A stretch of 64,000 nt of DNA from Agromyces hippuratus (GTDB lineage Bacteria > Actinomycetota > Actinomycetes > Actinomycetales > Microbacteriaceae). A model generated the notes under the pieces. It saw only the letters and a program-made list of their open reading frames with translations, did not search any database and was not told the DNA's origin. The DNA lies in the NCBI RefSeq assembly GCF_013410355.1, contig NZ_JACCFI010000001.1:2356001-2420000 (forward strand). The letters are read 5' to 3'. This document shows, piece after piece, positions 34,325 through 43,600 of this stretch. Positions within the stretch are counted from its first letter, which is position 1; each line of letters begins with the position of its first letter. The translations under genes were made by a program, and so were the position numbers.

Positions 34325-35352
34325 GCCGCGTCGCGCTCCGCCCGCCGCTTCACCGCGGGCAGCTCCTCGGGTTCGGCGTCGAGCCGGTCGCGCACCTCGG
34401 GATCGAGGTCGAGTTCGGCTGCGCCGAGCACCTCGTCGAGTTGCGCGACGCTCGAGGGGCCTGTGACGGGGATCACGGGCACCTCGCGGCCGAGCAGCCA
34501 GGCGAGTGCGACCTGGTTGGGGGTCGCCCCGATGTCGCGCGCGACCTCGTGCAGCAACCGGATGCGTGCGACCGTCGTCGGGTGGTTCACCCCGCCCCAG
34601 AGCGGCTTGTCGGTTCGCGTGAGCGCGCCCTGGTGCAGCGGCGAGTAGGCGGTGACGGCGAGCGGTGGGCGGTCGTCGCCCCCGGTCGATGCCGCGTAGC
34701 TGAGCAGTTCGGGCGTCACGAAGTTCTGACGGCCGAGTCTCGGCTGGGGGTACACGTAGCTGTACTGCTGCTGCACGACACCGTAGGGCGCGATGCCATG
34801 GCGCAGCGCCTCCTCGCGCGCTTCGACGACTCGCCAGAGGGCGACGTTCGAGATGCCCGAGATGCCGATCAGCCCCTCCTCCTGCAGCGCGCCGAAGGCG
34901 CCGACGGTCTCGGCGAGCGGAGTCTCGAGGTCGTCGACGTGCCCGTAGACGACGTCGAGGTGATCGACCCCGAGGTGCTTCGCGCTCTCGCGCGCCTCCC
35001 AGTCGACGACCTCGGCTCCGAGGCCCTGGAAGTTCGTCGGTTCCGTGTTCGAGAGCGGCAGTGCCGGATCCTGCTTCGCGGCGCCGAGCTTCGTGGCGAT
35101 GCGCAGCCGATCCCGGCCGCCGCGGCTCGCGAGCCAGCGACCGATGACGTCTTCGCTGTCGCGGCCGTAGCCGCCATCCCAGAAGCTGTAATTGTTGGCG
35201 GTGTCGATGAACGTGCCGCCGGCCTCGACGAAGCGGTCGAGGATCGCGAACGAGGTGGCCTCGTCGATCCTGGTGCCCATCTGCATGGTGCCGAGGCAGA
35301 TCGTCGAGACGTCGAAGCTCGTCGTGCCGTTGCCGATCGTGCGGTATCGCAT
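34321..35352 (-). CDS. Aldo/keto reductase
   Basis: A 343-aa NADP(H)-dependent oxidoreductase with a TIM barrel. The catalytic tetrad is visible: D50 and Y55 in FIDTANNYSFW, K88 in IATKLG and H138 in VVYGHVDD. The cofactor-binding end has PVIPVTGPSSVAQLDE and a C-terminal LDPEVRDRLDAE. It reduces aldehydes or ketones, or oxidises sugars; the substrate is unknown. It is divergent from the MocR-type regulator at 35488 across 135 bp, so that regulator may control it. The stop overlaps the convergent gene by four bases. Confidence 0.9.
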   Translation of the reverse strand: MRYRTIGNGTTSFDVSTICLGTMQMGTRIDEATSFAILDRFVEAGGTFIDTANNYSFWDGGYGRDSEDVIGRWLASRGGRDRLRIATKLGAAKQDPALPLSNTEPTNFQGLGAEVVDWEARESAKHLGVDHLDVVYGHVDDLETPLAETVGAFGALQEEGLIGISGISNVALWRVVEAREEALRHGIAPYGVVQQQYSYVYPQPRLGRQNFVTPELLSYAASTGGDDRPPLAVTAYSPLHQGALTRTDKPLWGGVNHPTTVARIRLLHEVARDIGATPNQVALAWLLGREVPVIPVTGPSSVAQLDEVLGAAELDLDPEVRDRLDAEPEELPAVKRRAERDAA

Positions 35353-35412
35353 GGTTCCTCCGTGACGTGGTGGGGTGACGGGATCGAGCGTACGAATCAT
35401 TCGGCTCGGCAT

Positions 35413-35448
35413 TACACTCCAATCAGCGGATGCTTCACCAGACCAATC
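35413..35448 (+). promoter_or_regulatory. Candidate MocR regulator sites between AKR and regulator genes
   Basis: TACACT (35413-35418) abuts the first of two direct repeats CCAATC (35419-35424 and 35443-35448), spaced 24 bp. Direct repeats with such spacing are typical of MocR/PdxR operators. Confidence 0.35.
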
Positions 35449-35487
35449 GGCGACGGCGATCTGCGGTGACCACGACGAGGGGGCTGG

Positions 35488-36939
35488 ATGTCTCGATCGG
35501 GCCCGGTGCTCGCCTGGGAGACCCTGCTCGACCTCGGGCCCGGCCCGGCACCGCTCCGCGATCGTCTCGAACGGGCGATCCGCGAAGCGGTGCGCTCGGG
35601 ACGACTCCCGCCCGGCGCCGACCTCCCGCCGAGCCGCACCCTCGCCGAGACGCTCGGGATCTCCCGCTGGGTGGCGACCGAGACCTACGGGCAGCTCGTC
35701 GCCGAGGGGTTCCTCGAGGCGAAGGTCGGGTCCGGCACGCGAGTGCCGGCGGGCCGGAGGCATCCGCTCGCGCCCGGCGCGCACGACGTGCGAACCGTTG
35801 ACCGCGAGCCGGCCGTCGTGCCGCTTCGGGCGGAGTACCGTCGGCCGCGCTTCGATCTCGGACCAGGGGTGCCCGACCTGCGCCACGTGCCCCGGGCGCG
35901 GTGGGCCGGCGCGGTGCGGCGCGCGCTCGATCGCCTTCCCGATGCCGAGTTCACCGTGGTCGACCGGCTGGGGCATCCGCTCGCCCGCACGGCCGTCGCC
36001 GACTACCTCTCGCGATCGCGTCGCGTCAACGCCGCTCCCGACGACGTCGTGATCACGCACGGCGCGACCGATGCCATGGTCGGGGTCGCCGCGGGTCTCC
36101 GTGCGGCCGGCCACACGGCGCTCCTCGTCGAGGACCCGAGCTGGTCGCGGTTGCGTGAGATCGCCGCCACGGCGGGACTCACCCCGGTGCCGGTCCGGGT
36201 GGACGCCTCGGGAGTCGACGTCGACGCGATGATCGACGCCGCCCGGCGCACCGGCGCACGCGCGGCGCTCATCACGCCGGCCCACCAGTTCCCGCTCGGA
36301 GCAGCGCTGTCACCCGCCCGGCGGGAGGCCATCGTGCGGTGGGCCCGCGAGGTCGACGGCGTGCTGATCGAAGACGACTACGACGCCGAGTTCCGCTACG
36401 ACCGCCGGCCGATCGCAGCGCTGCAGGGGCTCGCGCCCGAGCACGTCGTGCTCGTCGGTTCCCTGTCGAAGTCGATGGCACAGGCCTTCGGGCTCGGGTG
36501 GGCGGTCATGCCGCGAGCGCTCCGTGAACGCGTGCCGCTCGCCGATCGAGCGAGACCGTCGACGCTCGACCAGGTCGCGCTCGCGGAGTTCATCACGGCC
36601 GGCGACCTCGAGCGGCACCTGCGTGCCGCTCGCGGCCGGTTCCGTCGACGTCGCGCGACCCTCCTGGCCGCGCTCGAACGCGAACTCCCCGGACTCGCGG
36701 TCACCGGGATCGCCGCGGGCATGCACGCCGTGCTGGACCTGCCACCGGGCATCGACGCCGGCGCCGTCCGGCGCGCGGCGGCCGACGCCGAGATCGCCGT
36801 ATCGGAGCTGACCGGGTACCGCGCCTCGGGCGCGACGCCGAACGTCGAGGCACTCGTGATCGGCTACGGCAACCTCTCCGACGCCCTCATCGACGAGGCC
36901 GTCGCCCGGCTCGCCGGCGTCATCCGCTCACTCGCCTGA
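35488..36939 (+). CDS. MocR/PdxR-type transcription regulator (GntR HTH + aminotransferase fold)
   Basis: A 483-aa regulator. The N-terminal GntR winged helix (about 20-90) has PLRDRLERAIREAVRSGRLPPGADLPPSRTLAETLGISRWVATETYGQLVAEGFL. A linker rich in Arg/Pro leads to a fold-type I aminotransferase domain (125-483) with the PLP lysine in LVGSLSKSMA, IEDDYDAEFRY for the ring-nitrogen Asp, and the C-terminal GYGNLSD. Such proteins sense PLP or PLP-amine adducts and often control divergent genes; PdxR controls vitamin B6 synthesis and others control GABA or taurine use. The neighbour here is an aldo/keto reductase, and some members of that family are pyridoxal reductases, so a B6 link is possible but inferred. 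GAGGGGG precedes the ATG. Confidence 0.9.
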   Translation: MSRSGPVLAWETLLDLGPGPAPLRDRLERAIREAVRSGRLPPGADLPPSRTLAETLGISRWVATETYGQLVAEGFLEAKVGSGTRVPAGRRHPLAPGAHDVRTVDREPAVVPLRAEYRRPRFDLGPGVPDLRHVPRARWAGAVRRALDRLPDAEFTVVDRLGHPLARTAVADYLSRSRRVNAAPDDVVITHGATDAMVGVAAGLRAAGHTALLVEDPSWSRLREIAATAGLTPVPVRVDASGVDVDAMIDAARRTGARAALITPAHQFPLGAALSPARREAIVRWAREVDGVLIEDDYDAEFRYDRRPIAALQGLAPEHVVLVGSLSKSMAQAFGLGWAVMPRALRERVPLADRARPSTLDQVALAEFITAGDLERHLRAARGRFRRRRATLLAALERELPGLAVTGIAAGMHAVLDLPPGIDAGAVRRAAADAEIAVSELTGYRASGATPNVEALVIGYGNLSDALIDEAVARLAGVIRSLA

Positions 36940-37199
36940 GCCGATCGGAGCAGACCGGGGCCCATCGGAGCAGGTCGGCCGAACCCGCCGCGGCCGGCGA
37001 GCTGCGTGGAACCGGATGCCTCAGTGCCTGCCCTGACCAGACGCCCGGGGCGGCCCCGAGGCAGAGGCCCGACCCGATCCGTAGCGTCGCACGCGTTGCG
37101 TCCGGCTCTCCACCGAGAGCGACTGGTTTCCCCCGCACAGCGAGCACCGCCCGGCCACCCCGGGCCCGTTGACCCTACTCGACGAATTCGGCTCGACCC

Positions 37200-38093
37200 A
37201 TGCGAACCTCCCGAACGACCCTCCGCCGCGCCCTGCTCGGGTTCGGCGTGCTCCTCATCGCCTCGACGTCGGTCCAGGTGTCGGCCGTCATCTCGCACGG
37301 CATGTTCGATCGACTCGGCCCGCTCGGCGTCAGCGGGCTGCGCTTCGCGATCGCGGCGGCGCTCGCGGCCGCCGTGATCCGCCCCCGACCGACCGGCAGG
37401 ACTCGAGCCGAATGGCTCGCCCTCCTCGCCTACGGCACCTCGATCGCGGCGATGAACGTGTGCTTCCACGTCGCGCTCGAGTTCGTGCCGCTCGGGGTCG
37501 CGATCACCGTCGAGTTCCTCGGCCCCTTCCTCCTGGCCGCCCTCGGCGTGCGACGACTGCGCCTCGTGGTCTTCCCGCTGCTCGGCCTCGGCGGCGTCGG
37601 CCTCATCGCACGCCCGACGCCCGAGGTGAACCCGATCGGCCTGATCGCCGCCGGCGTGGCCGGCGTCTCGCTCGCCGCGTACACGTTGCTCGCCGAACGC
37701 ATCGGGCGCACCACGCCCCCCGATCGTCCGCGTTCCAACCCGCTGCACGACCTCGCGATCGCCGTCATCGTGGCTGCGGTGCTCACGGCGCCGTTCGGCA
37801 TCGCCGCGCTGCCCTCGGTCGAGACTGGTGATCTCGCACCGCTCACTGCGGCCGCGGTGCTCGGCGTGCTCATCGCGTTCGGCTGCGACATGCTCGCAGT
37901 GCGGCTCACCTCCGCCCGCACGGTCGCCGTGCTGTTCTCGTTCGACCCGGCACTCGCCGCGATCATCGGCATGCTGCTGCTCGGTCAGCTCCTCGATCCG
38001 CTCACCATCGCGGGCATCGTGCTGGTCTGCGTGGCCGGAGCAGCGACGATCCATCTCGCGAGTGCTGCGCCACGGCCGGCAGCCGACGGCTGA
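37200..38093 (+). CDS. EamA/RhtA-type metabolite exporter
   Basis: A 297-aa inner-membrane protein with ten helices in two EamA halves: LRFAIAAALAAAVIR ... FHVALEFVPLGVAITVEFLGPFLLAALG in the first, and AAYTLLAER ... LFSFDPALAAIIGMLLLGQLLDPLTIAGIVLVCVAGA in the second. This resembles RhtA, which exports threonine, homoserine and other amino acids. No Shine-Dalgarno is obvious before the ATG. The preceding 260 bp (36940-37199) carry only a 19-bp-spaced direct repeat ATCGGAGCAG near the regulator's stop and no recognisable gene. Confidence 0.85.
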   Translation: MRTSRTTLRRALLGFGVLLIASTSVQVSAVISHGMFDRLGPLGVSGLRFAIAAALAAAVIRPRPTGRTRAEWLALLAYGTSIAAMNVCFHVALEFVPLGVAITVEFLGPFLLAALGVRRLRLVVFPLLGLGGVGLIARPTPEVNPIGLIAAGVAGVSLAAYTLLAERIGRTTPPDRPRSNPLHDLAIAVIVAAVLTAPFGIAALPSVETGDLAPLTAAAVLGVLIAFGCDMLAVRLTSARTVAVLFSFDPALAAIIGMLLLGQLLDPLTIAGIVLVCVAGAATIHLASAAPRPAADG

Positions 38094-38100
38094 CGGCTGA

Positions 38101-38286
38101 TCAGTCGCCGAAGCCCGACCAGAAGCGGCCCTGCTCCTTGCCGCGCTCGACGTCGTTCATCGCATCGGCGGCTTCGCGGTTCGCGCCGCGGGTCTTCTCG
38201 GAGTGCCGCCGCAGCGAGAACACCCATTGCGTCACGCCCCACAGCACGGCGATGACGACGATGCCCAGCCAGAAGGTCCAGTCCAT
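38101..38286 (-). CDS. Small single-pass membrane protein, paralogue B
   Basis: A 61-aa protein. One N-terminal helix (MDWTFWLGIVVIAVLWGVTQWVF) is followed by a basic and charged tail (RRHSEKTRGANREAADAMNDVERGKEQGRFWSGFGD), predicted inside. The ATG has AAGGGAGA 5-12 nt upstream, which supports translation. The next gene upstream encodes another 61-aa protein of the same plan (MDxxxWIGIVVI start). I do not recognise a family. The two genes seem to form a bicistron, convergent with the EamA gene. Confidence 0.65.
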   Translation of the reverse strand: MDWTFWLGIVVIAVLWGVTQWVFSLRRHSEKTRGANREAADAMNDVERGKEQGRFWSGFGD

Positions 38287-38320
38287 GGTCGTCTCCCTTC
38301 CCGGGGCCTCAGACGAGACC

Positions 38321-38506
38321 TCAGACCATCCATCCGCCGTCGCGACGGCCCTGATCCTTGAGACGCTCGGCCTCGGCCTTCGCCTCCTCGCCGTCGGGCT
38401 CGGCACCGAGCCGCTTGCCGGTGACCCGGAGGAACACGATCGCGATCACCGACACCACGGCGACCACGATGATGACGACGATCCCGATCCAGACTGCTCC
38501 GTCCAT
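38321..38506 (-). CDS. Small single-pass membrane protein, paralogue A
   Basis: Also 61 aa: an N-terminal helix (MDGAVWIGIVVIIVVAVVS and onward) and a charged tail (TGKRLGAEPDGEEAKAEAERLKDQGRRDGGWMV). GGAGGGGG lies just before the ATG. Its identical length, MD-xx-W-xGIVVI start and tail composition match the following gene, so the pair probably arose by tandem duplication. The function is unknown; membrane-bound adaptor roles are common for such proteins. Confidence 0.65.
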   Translation of the reverse strand: MDGAVWIGIVVIIVVAVVSVIAIVFLRVTGKRLGAEPDGEEAKAEAERLKDQGRRDGGWMV

Positions 38507-38630
38507 GCCGCCCCCTCCGATATCCGTCACTCTACGCGCGGTCGGGGCGTTCCGGTCGGGCGATCTCGACGCAGGCGGTCGGGCGATTCGAACCGATCCG
38601 CGGCGCGCCGCCCGCTCGGCGAGCCGCCCG

Positions 38631-39562
38631 CTAGGCGAGCCGGGCGACGGATGCCGCGACGCCCGCCCAGAACCGCTCGACGTCGAGTCCGACCGCGACC
38701 CACGCGTTGGGCTCGCGCCCGAGCATGCCGTCGAGGTCGACGCTCGTCGCGCCGGCCGTCTCGGTGCCGGCGAGCTCGACGTCGAGTCGAACGCGCAGCA
38801 CCTCGACGCAGCCGGGGTCGGCGAGCACCGCGACGGCGACGGGGTCGTGCAGCGGCCCGTCGGGCATGCCGAACACCTCGTCGTTCGTGCGGCAGAAGAA
38901 GTCGAAGAGCTCGGCACCGAAGGCCGCGGTCCCAGTGCCGAGCGACGAGATCTGCTCGCGCACGGCGGGCGTGACGAGCGCGAGGTGCGTGACGTTCAGG
39001 CCGACCATCGTGAACCGCACGCCGCTCGTCACGACGAGGTCGAGGGCCTCGGGTCGACGAGGGCGTTGAACTCGGCGTACGGCGTCGCGTTGCCGCGCTC
39101 GGTCGAGCCGCCCATCCAGACGATCTCGCGGATGCGGCCGGCGAGCTCGGGCCGGTCGCGCAGCAGGATCGCGATGTTGGTGATCGGCCCCGTCGCGACG
39201 ATCGCGACCGGCTCGGCCGATGCTTCGAGCACGTCGGCGATGAGCTCGGTCGCCGTGCGCGGGTCGAGCGGCACGGTCGGTTCGGGCAGTACGGGCCCGC
39301 CGAGCCCGTTCTCGCCGTGGATCCACTCGGCGGTCTGCAGCGGTCGCACGAGCGGGCCGGCCGCACCCGCCGCGACCGGCACGTCGGTAACCCCGGCCAC
39401 CGAGAGCGCGATGCGGGCGTTCCGGGTCGTGTGCTCGAGCGGCACGTTGCCGCCGACCGTCGTGACCGCGACGAGATCGAGCGACGGATGCCCCGCGGCG
39501 AGCCACAGCGCGAAGACGTCGTCGTGTCCGGGGTCGCAGTCGATGATCACGGGAATGGGCAT
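38631..39562 (-). pseudogene. Ribonucleoside hydrolase, interrupted by a frameshift
   Basis: The two parts of one inosine/uridine-preferring nucleoside hydrolase lie in different frames. Codons from 39562 give the N-terminal part with the Ca-binding signature DCDPGHDDVFAL, GGNVPLEHTTRNA, then IVATGPITNIA and AEFNALVDP. From there the frame runs into a stop at about 39029. The continuation (EALDLVVTSGVRFTMVGLNVTH ... to the stop at 38631) is in the next frame. Adding one C near 39050 of the plus strand restores a 310-aa protein of normal length. This is either a true inactivating deletion or a sequencing error. The enzyme would release ribose and base for the ribokinase encoded 80 bp upstream. 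Confidence 0.85.
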
Positions 39563-39642
39563 GCGGGTCTCGTTCTCTCGTCGGGGTCGGCGGGTGGTGA
39601 GGGGTAACCGGCTCAGGTGGGTTGCTCGGAGTGCGCGGCGGC

Positions 39643-40605
39643 TCAGGAGGCGACGCCGGCCGCGGCGAGCACGATCGCGCGCGGGGCGTAGGAGTCGACG
39701 GTGCCGCGCGTCTGCACGGCGAGGGCACCGGCCGCGACGGCGATGCCGAGCGCCTCGGGCAGCGAGCGCCCCTCGGCGATGCCGGCAGCGAGGGTGCCGG
39801 TGAACCCGTCGCCGGCCCCGGTCGTGTCGACCGCCGGCACCTGCGGCGCGGCCGCGGTCCACGAATCGGTCGCGTCGGCGGCGACGGCACCGGCCGCACC
39901 GAGCGTCACGACCACCGAGCGGGCGATGCCGCCGGCAGCGGATGCCGCGAGCACCCGCCACTCGTCGAGGGTCGCGCCGGCCGGGGCATCCGCGCCGATG
40001 CCGACCGCCCGGGCCTCGTGCTCGTTCAGCACGAGCGGGTCGGCGGCGCCGAGCGTGGCCGCGGAGACCGGCGCCGGTGGCGCGAGATTCAGCACGAAGC
40101 GGGTGCCGAGCTCCGTCGCGACCACCGCCAGGCGATCGATGGTCGCCGCCGGGAGCTCGCCCTGCGTGAGCACGATCGTCGCCGCGACGACCCGATCGCG
40201 GACGGCGTCGACGACCGCCGGGGTGAGGGCGAGGTTCGCACCGCCGGTGATGATCACGGTGTTCTCGCCCGAGTCGGCGACCGTGATCTGGGCGACGCCC
40301 GTCGGGGCATCCGGAACGGTTCGGAGCGCACCGGTCGGAAGCCCGAGCCGCTCGAGCGTTCCGCGCGCGAACGCGCCGCTCGCATCGTCGCCGACGCAGG
40401 CGATGAACTCGACCGGCACGCCGGCGACGTGCGCCGCGACCGCCTGGTTCGCACCCTTGCCGCCGAGCGCCACCTGGAAGCCGTGGGCCCGGATCGTCTC
40501 ACCGGGCTCGGGGAACGAGGCGACGTAGCTCGTCGAGTCGACGTTCAGCGAGCCGACGACGACCACCCGGCCACCGGAGTCGCCGTCGCCGCCACCGGAC
40601 GTCAT
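39643..40605 (-). CDS. rbsK: Ribokinase (PfkB family)
   Basis: A 320-aa cytoplasmic sugar kinase, ATP-dependent, making ribose 5-phosphate. It has VVVGSLNVDSTSYV at the N-terminus, the sugar-binding GGKGANQAVAA, NLAPPAPV, LNEHEA and the catalytic DTTGAGDGFTG with its anion hole. A ten-residue Gly/Asp-rich N-terminal extension is present. It starts 4 nt after the end of the septum-formation-like gene and is followed by the nucleoside hydrolase, which would supply free ribose. The two therefore form a nucleoside salvage pair. Confidence 0.88.
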   Translation of the reverse strand: MTSGGGDGDSGGRVVVVGSLNVDSTSYVASFPEPGETIRAHGFQVALGGKGANQAVAAHVAGVPVEFIACVGDDASGAFARGTLERLGLPTGALRTVPDAPTGVAQITVADSGENTVIITGGANLALTPAVVDAVRDRVVAATIVLTQGELPAATIDRLAVVATELGTRFVLNLAPPAPVSAATLGAADPLVLNEHEARAVGIGADAPAGATLDEWRVLAASAAGGIARSVVVTLGAAGAVAADATDSWTAAAPQVPAVDTTGAGDGFTGTLAAGIAEGRSLPEALGIAVAAGALAVQTRGTVDSYAPRAIVLAAAGVAS

Positions 40606-40609
40606 GTCG

Positions 40610-43600
40610 TCAGGCCGCCGGGCCGGGGCCCATGATCGACGCGGTCAGCGGTTCGCCGCCCGCTCGATTGGCGAAGCAGTAGTAGGTGCGCTGACCCTCG
40701 GCCCACTGCTCTTCGGTCACGGGGAAGCTGCCCTGCACCTGCAGGTCGGGGATACCGGCGACGAGCGCGGGGTCGAAGACGCCGACGGCACGGCACAGCG
40801 TCGGCATCTGCTCGGCGAGCGCAGCCTCACCCGGGAAGGGTGCGGCCTCGTCACCCGGCAGCGTGCCGCGGTACACGAGCTGAGCCGTGTGCGGCGTCGC
40901 GCAGTCGATGACCGTGAACTCCTCGGCCCAGACCGACTCGAACGGCTCGATGCACTCGCCGCCGAAGAGGGTGTTCCACGCGTGCACGCCGGCGGGCTGC
41001 GGAGCGGTCGGCGCGGCGACGGGCGTCTCGGAGGTGCTCGCAGACGGGCTCTCGCTCGCCTGCCCGGCTCCCCCGCCGGCGAGCTGGGTGCCGAAGAAGT
41101 AGAGCCCGGCGAGCACGAGCAGCACGACGAGTCCGCCGGCGACCCAGATCAGGGTGCGCGTGGTGCGGCTGCGGCCCGTGGGGGGCGTCGAGGCTCCGCC
41201 GCCGGCGCCACCGCCGCGGCCGGGGCCGTCGTTGCCGCCCGACCCGCCGACGCCGCCGGCACCGCCGGTGCGCTGCGGACCGATGCCGCCGGTGCCCTGC
41301 GCCGCGAAGCCGGATGCCGCGGCCTGCCGGCCGCTCTGAGCACGGAACGGATCGTTCGCGGCCGCCGAGCCCGCGGCACCGCCGAAGAGCGCGTTCAACT
41401 CGTCATCGTCGGATGCCTCGGACGGCTGCCGCTGGTCGGCCGCCGCTGCGGCGAGACGGAGGTCGTCGCCATACGGCGCAGTGTCGCCCGGTGCCGCGCC
41501 GTCGGTGAACGACCACTCCGGATCCGCGGTCTCGAGGCCGACTTCGTCGTCCCATGCGGGCTCGGCGTCGGCGGCCGCGAACAGGTCGGTCGGGGCCGGG
41601 CCATCGGCCACGGCGTCGCCCAGGAACGCGGTCGCCACCGAGACGGGGCTGTCCTTCGGGTCCTGTGCGTTCGGATCCGGCGTCAGATTCCAGAAGTAGC
41701 CGGTGTCGGCCATCTCCCGAGCGATCGGCGAATCGTCGTCGACGCCTTCGGCCTCGTCATCGTCGCGGGAGGCACCGAAGAATCGGCCCCGGATGCCGGA
41801 GGCGGCCCGGTCGTCGGCGGTCGGCGCCGGCGGCACGGAGGCGTCTTCGTCATCATCATCGTCGTCGTCATCGCCGAAGCCCAGCCCGAGCGCGTCGAGA
41901 CCCGTCGGCACGGCCGGCGTCGCGGGAGTGGTGCCGCCCGGAGGAGGTGTCGGCTCAGCGGAGCGGGAACGCGGTGCACCGCCGCCGAGTGACGCGAGCA
42001 GATCGTCGACCGGGGCGGGCGGCTCTCGCGTCGGGTCGTCGTCGCCTCCGCCCACCGAGGCGAAGGCAGGGAACGGCGTGGTGTTGAACGCGCTCGCCTC
42101 GCGGGCGGGTGCACCGACCACGGCGTCCTCCTGCGCTGCGGCCGTGCCGCGCACCTCGAGGAAGGGGAACCCGCTGCGGACCTCGGGCTCGGCCCGGGTC
42201 GCGGACTCGGGCGCGACCGCACCTCGACCGAACTGCGGCACCGGGGACTCCGCTGCCGCCGGCACCGGCACCGACGTCGCGGCGGTGGCCGCTGCTGCGG
42301 CTGCCGCTGCCGGCTGGATCGGGATGGCCCGGGTCGCGGTCAGTGCGGCGAACGGATCGGTGGTGTCGGCGGCGAATGCCGCGAAGCGGTCGCGCTCGGG
42401 ACGCGGCTGCTCCACCTGCTGGAGCGGAACCTCGGGGGCGGCTTCGGCCGCCGGGGGCGTCGGAGCCGACGGAGCCGACGGGGCCGTCGGCTGCAGCTTG
42501 GCGAACGGACCTTCCGGCGGCACCGGGGCGACCGGAGCCGCCGCCCGGGCCTGGGCCACGGGCGGAACCGGGGCCACCGACGGCCGCTCGGGTTCCTGGA
42601 GCGCTGCCCACAGTTCGTCGTCGATCGGCGCGGCGGGCGACGCCGACGACGCAGCCGACGGCTGAGCGGCCGCTCCAGTGGCGCCCCACGCTGCCGGCGC
42701 GGTCGACGATGCGGTCGGATGCACCGGCGCGACGGGCTCGGCCGGCTGCACGGGCGCTGCGGGTGCGGTCTGCTGCACCGGGGTGAACGACTGCCGTGCC
42801 ACCGGCGGGGGCGCGAAGCCGGCGAACGGCGACTCGGCCGGAGCAGTCGACTCGGCCGGGGCCTGCGGGGCGACCGGCGACTGCGGCTCGACGGGCGGCG
42901 CCGCGGGAGCCACGGCGCCTGGGCCGTCGGTCGTCGTCGACGGCGGCTCGGAGAGACTCCGGAACGCCGCGCGGATCGCGTCTTCGGAGGAGAGCTCCTT
43001 CTCGGCACCCCAGGTGAGCGCGAACGGAGCGGTCGGCGTCACCGGCCCGGGCGGAGTCGTCGGCGTCGCCGGGGCGGCGGCCGGAGCGACGGGCACGGCA
43101 GGCGCCGGCCAAGCAGCAGCCGGAGCTGCGGGCGCGACCGGTGCGGCAGGCGCGACGGGCGGCCAGGCGGCAGCCGGGGCCGCAGGCGCGACGGGCGGCC
43201 AGGCGGCAGCCGGAGCGGCAGGCGCAGCAGGCGCCGCAGGCGCAGCCGGCGGCCACGCCGCGGCGGGAGGCACGGCCGCGGGAGGCTGCACCGGCGCGAC
43301 GGGAGGGGTCGGGGAAAGGGCGGGTGCGCCGACGGGCGGCTCGACCGCGGTCAGGTGCACCGGGGCGCCGGCCGGCGGCTGATGCGGCAGGCCGACCGCG
43401 AACGGCGGGGTCCACGACGGCGTGGGCGAGCCGGCCGCATCGGTCACGGGCACCTGCTGCTGCGGCACCTCAGGGGTGCGCGGAGCCGGCGAACCGACCA
43501 CGGGAAGCACGCTCGTGGCGGCATCCGCTCTCGGCGCCGGAGCTTCGGAGAACCAGTCGAGCACCTCCTCGCGGCGCGGAGCAGGGGTGCGCGGCGCCGC

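Noticed and set aside
36940..37199. Small gene or RNA in the 260-bp gap before the EamA gene
   Set aside because: No open frame with a ribosome site and no tRNA-like fold was found; only a short direct repeat is visible.
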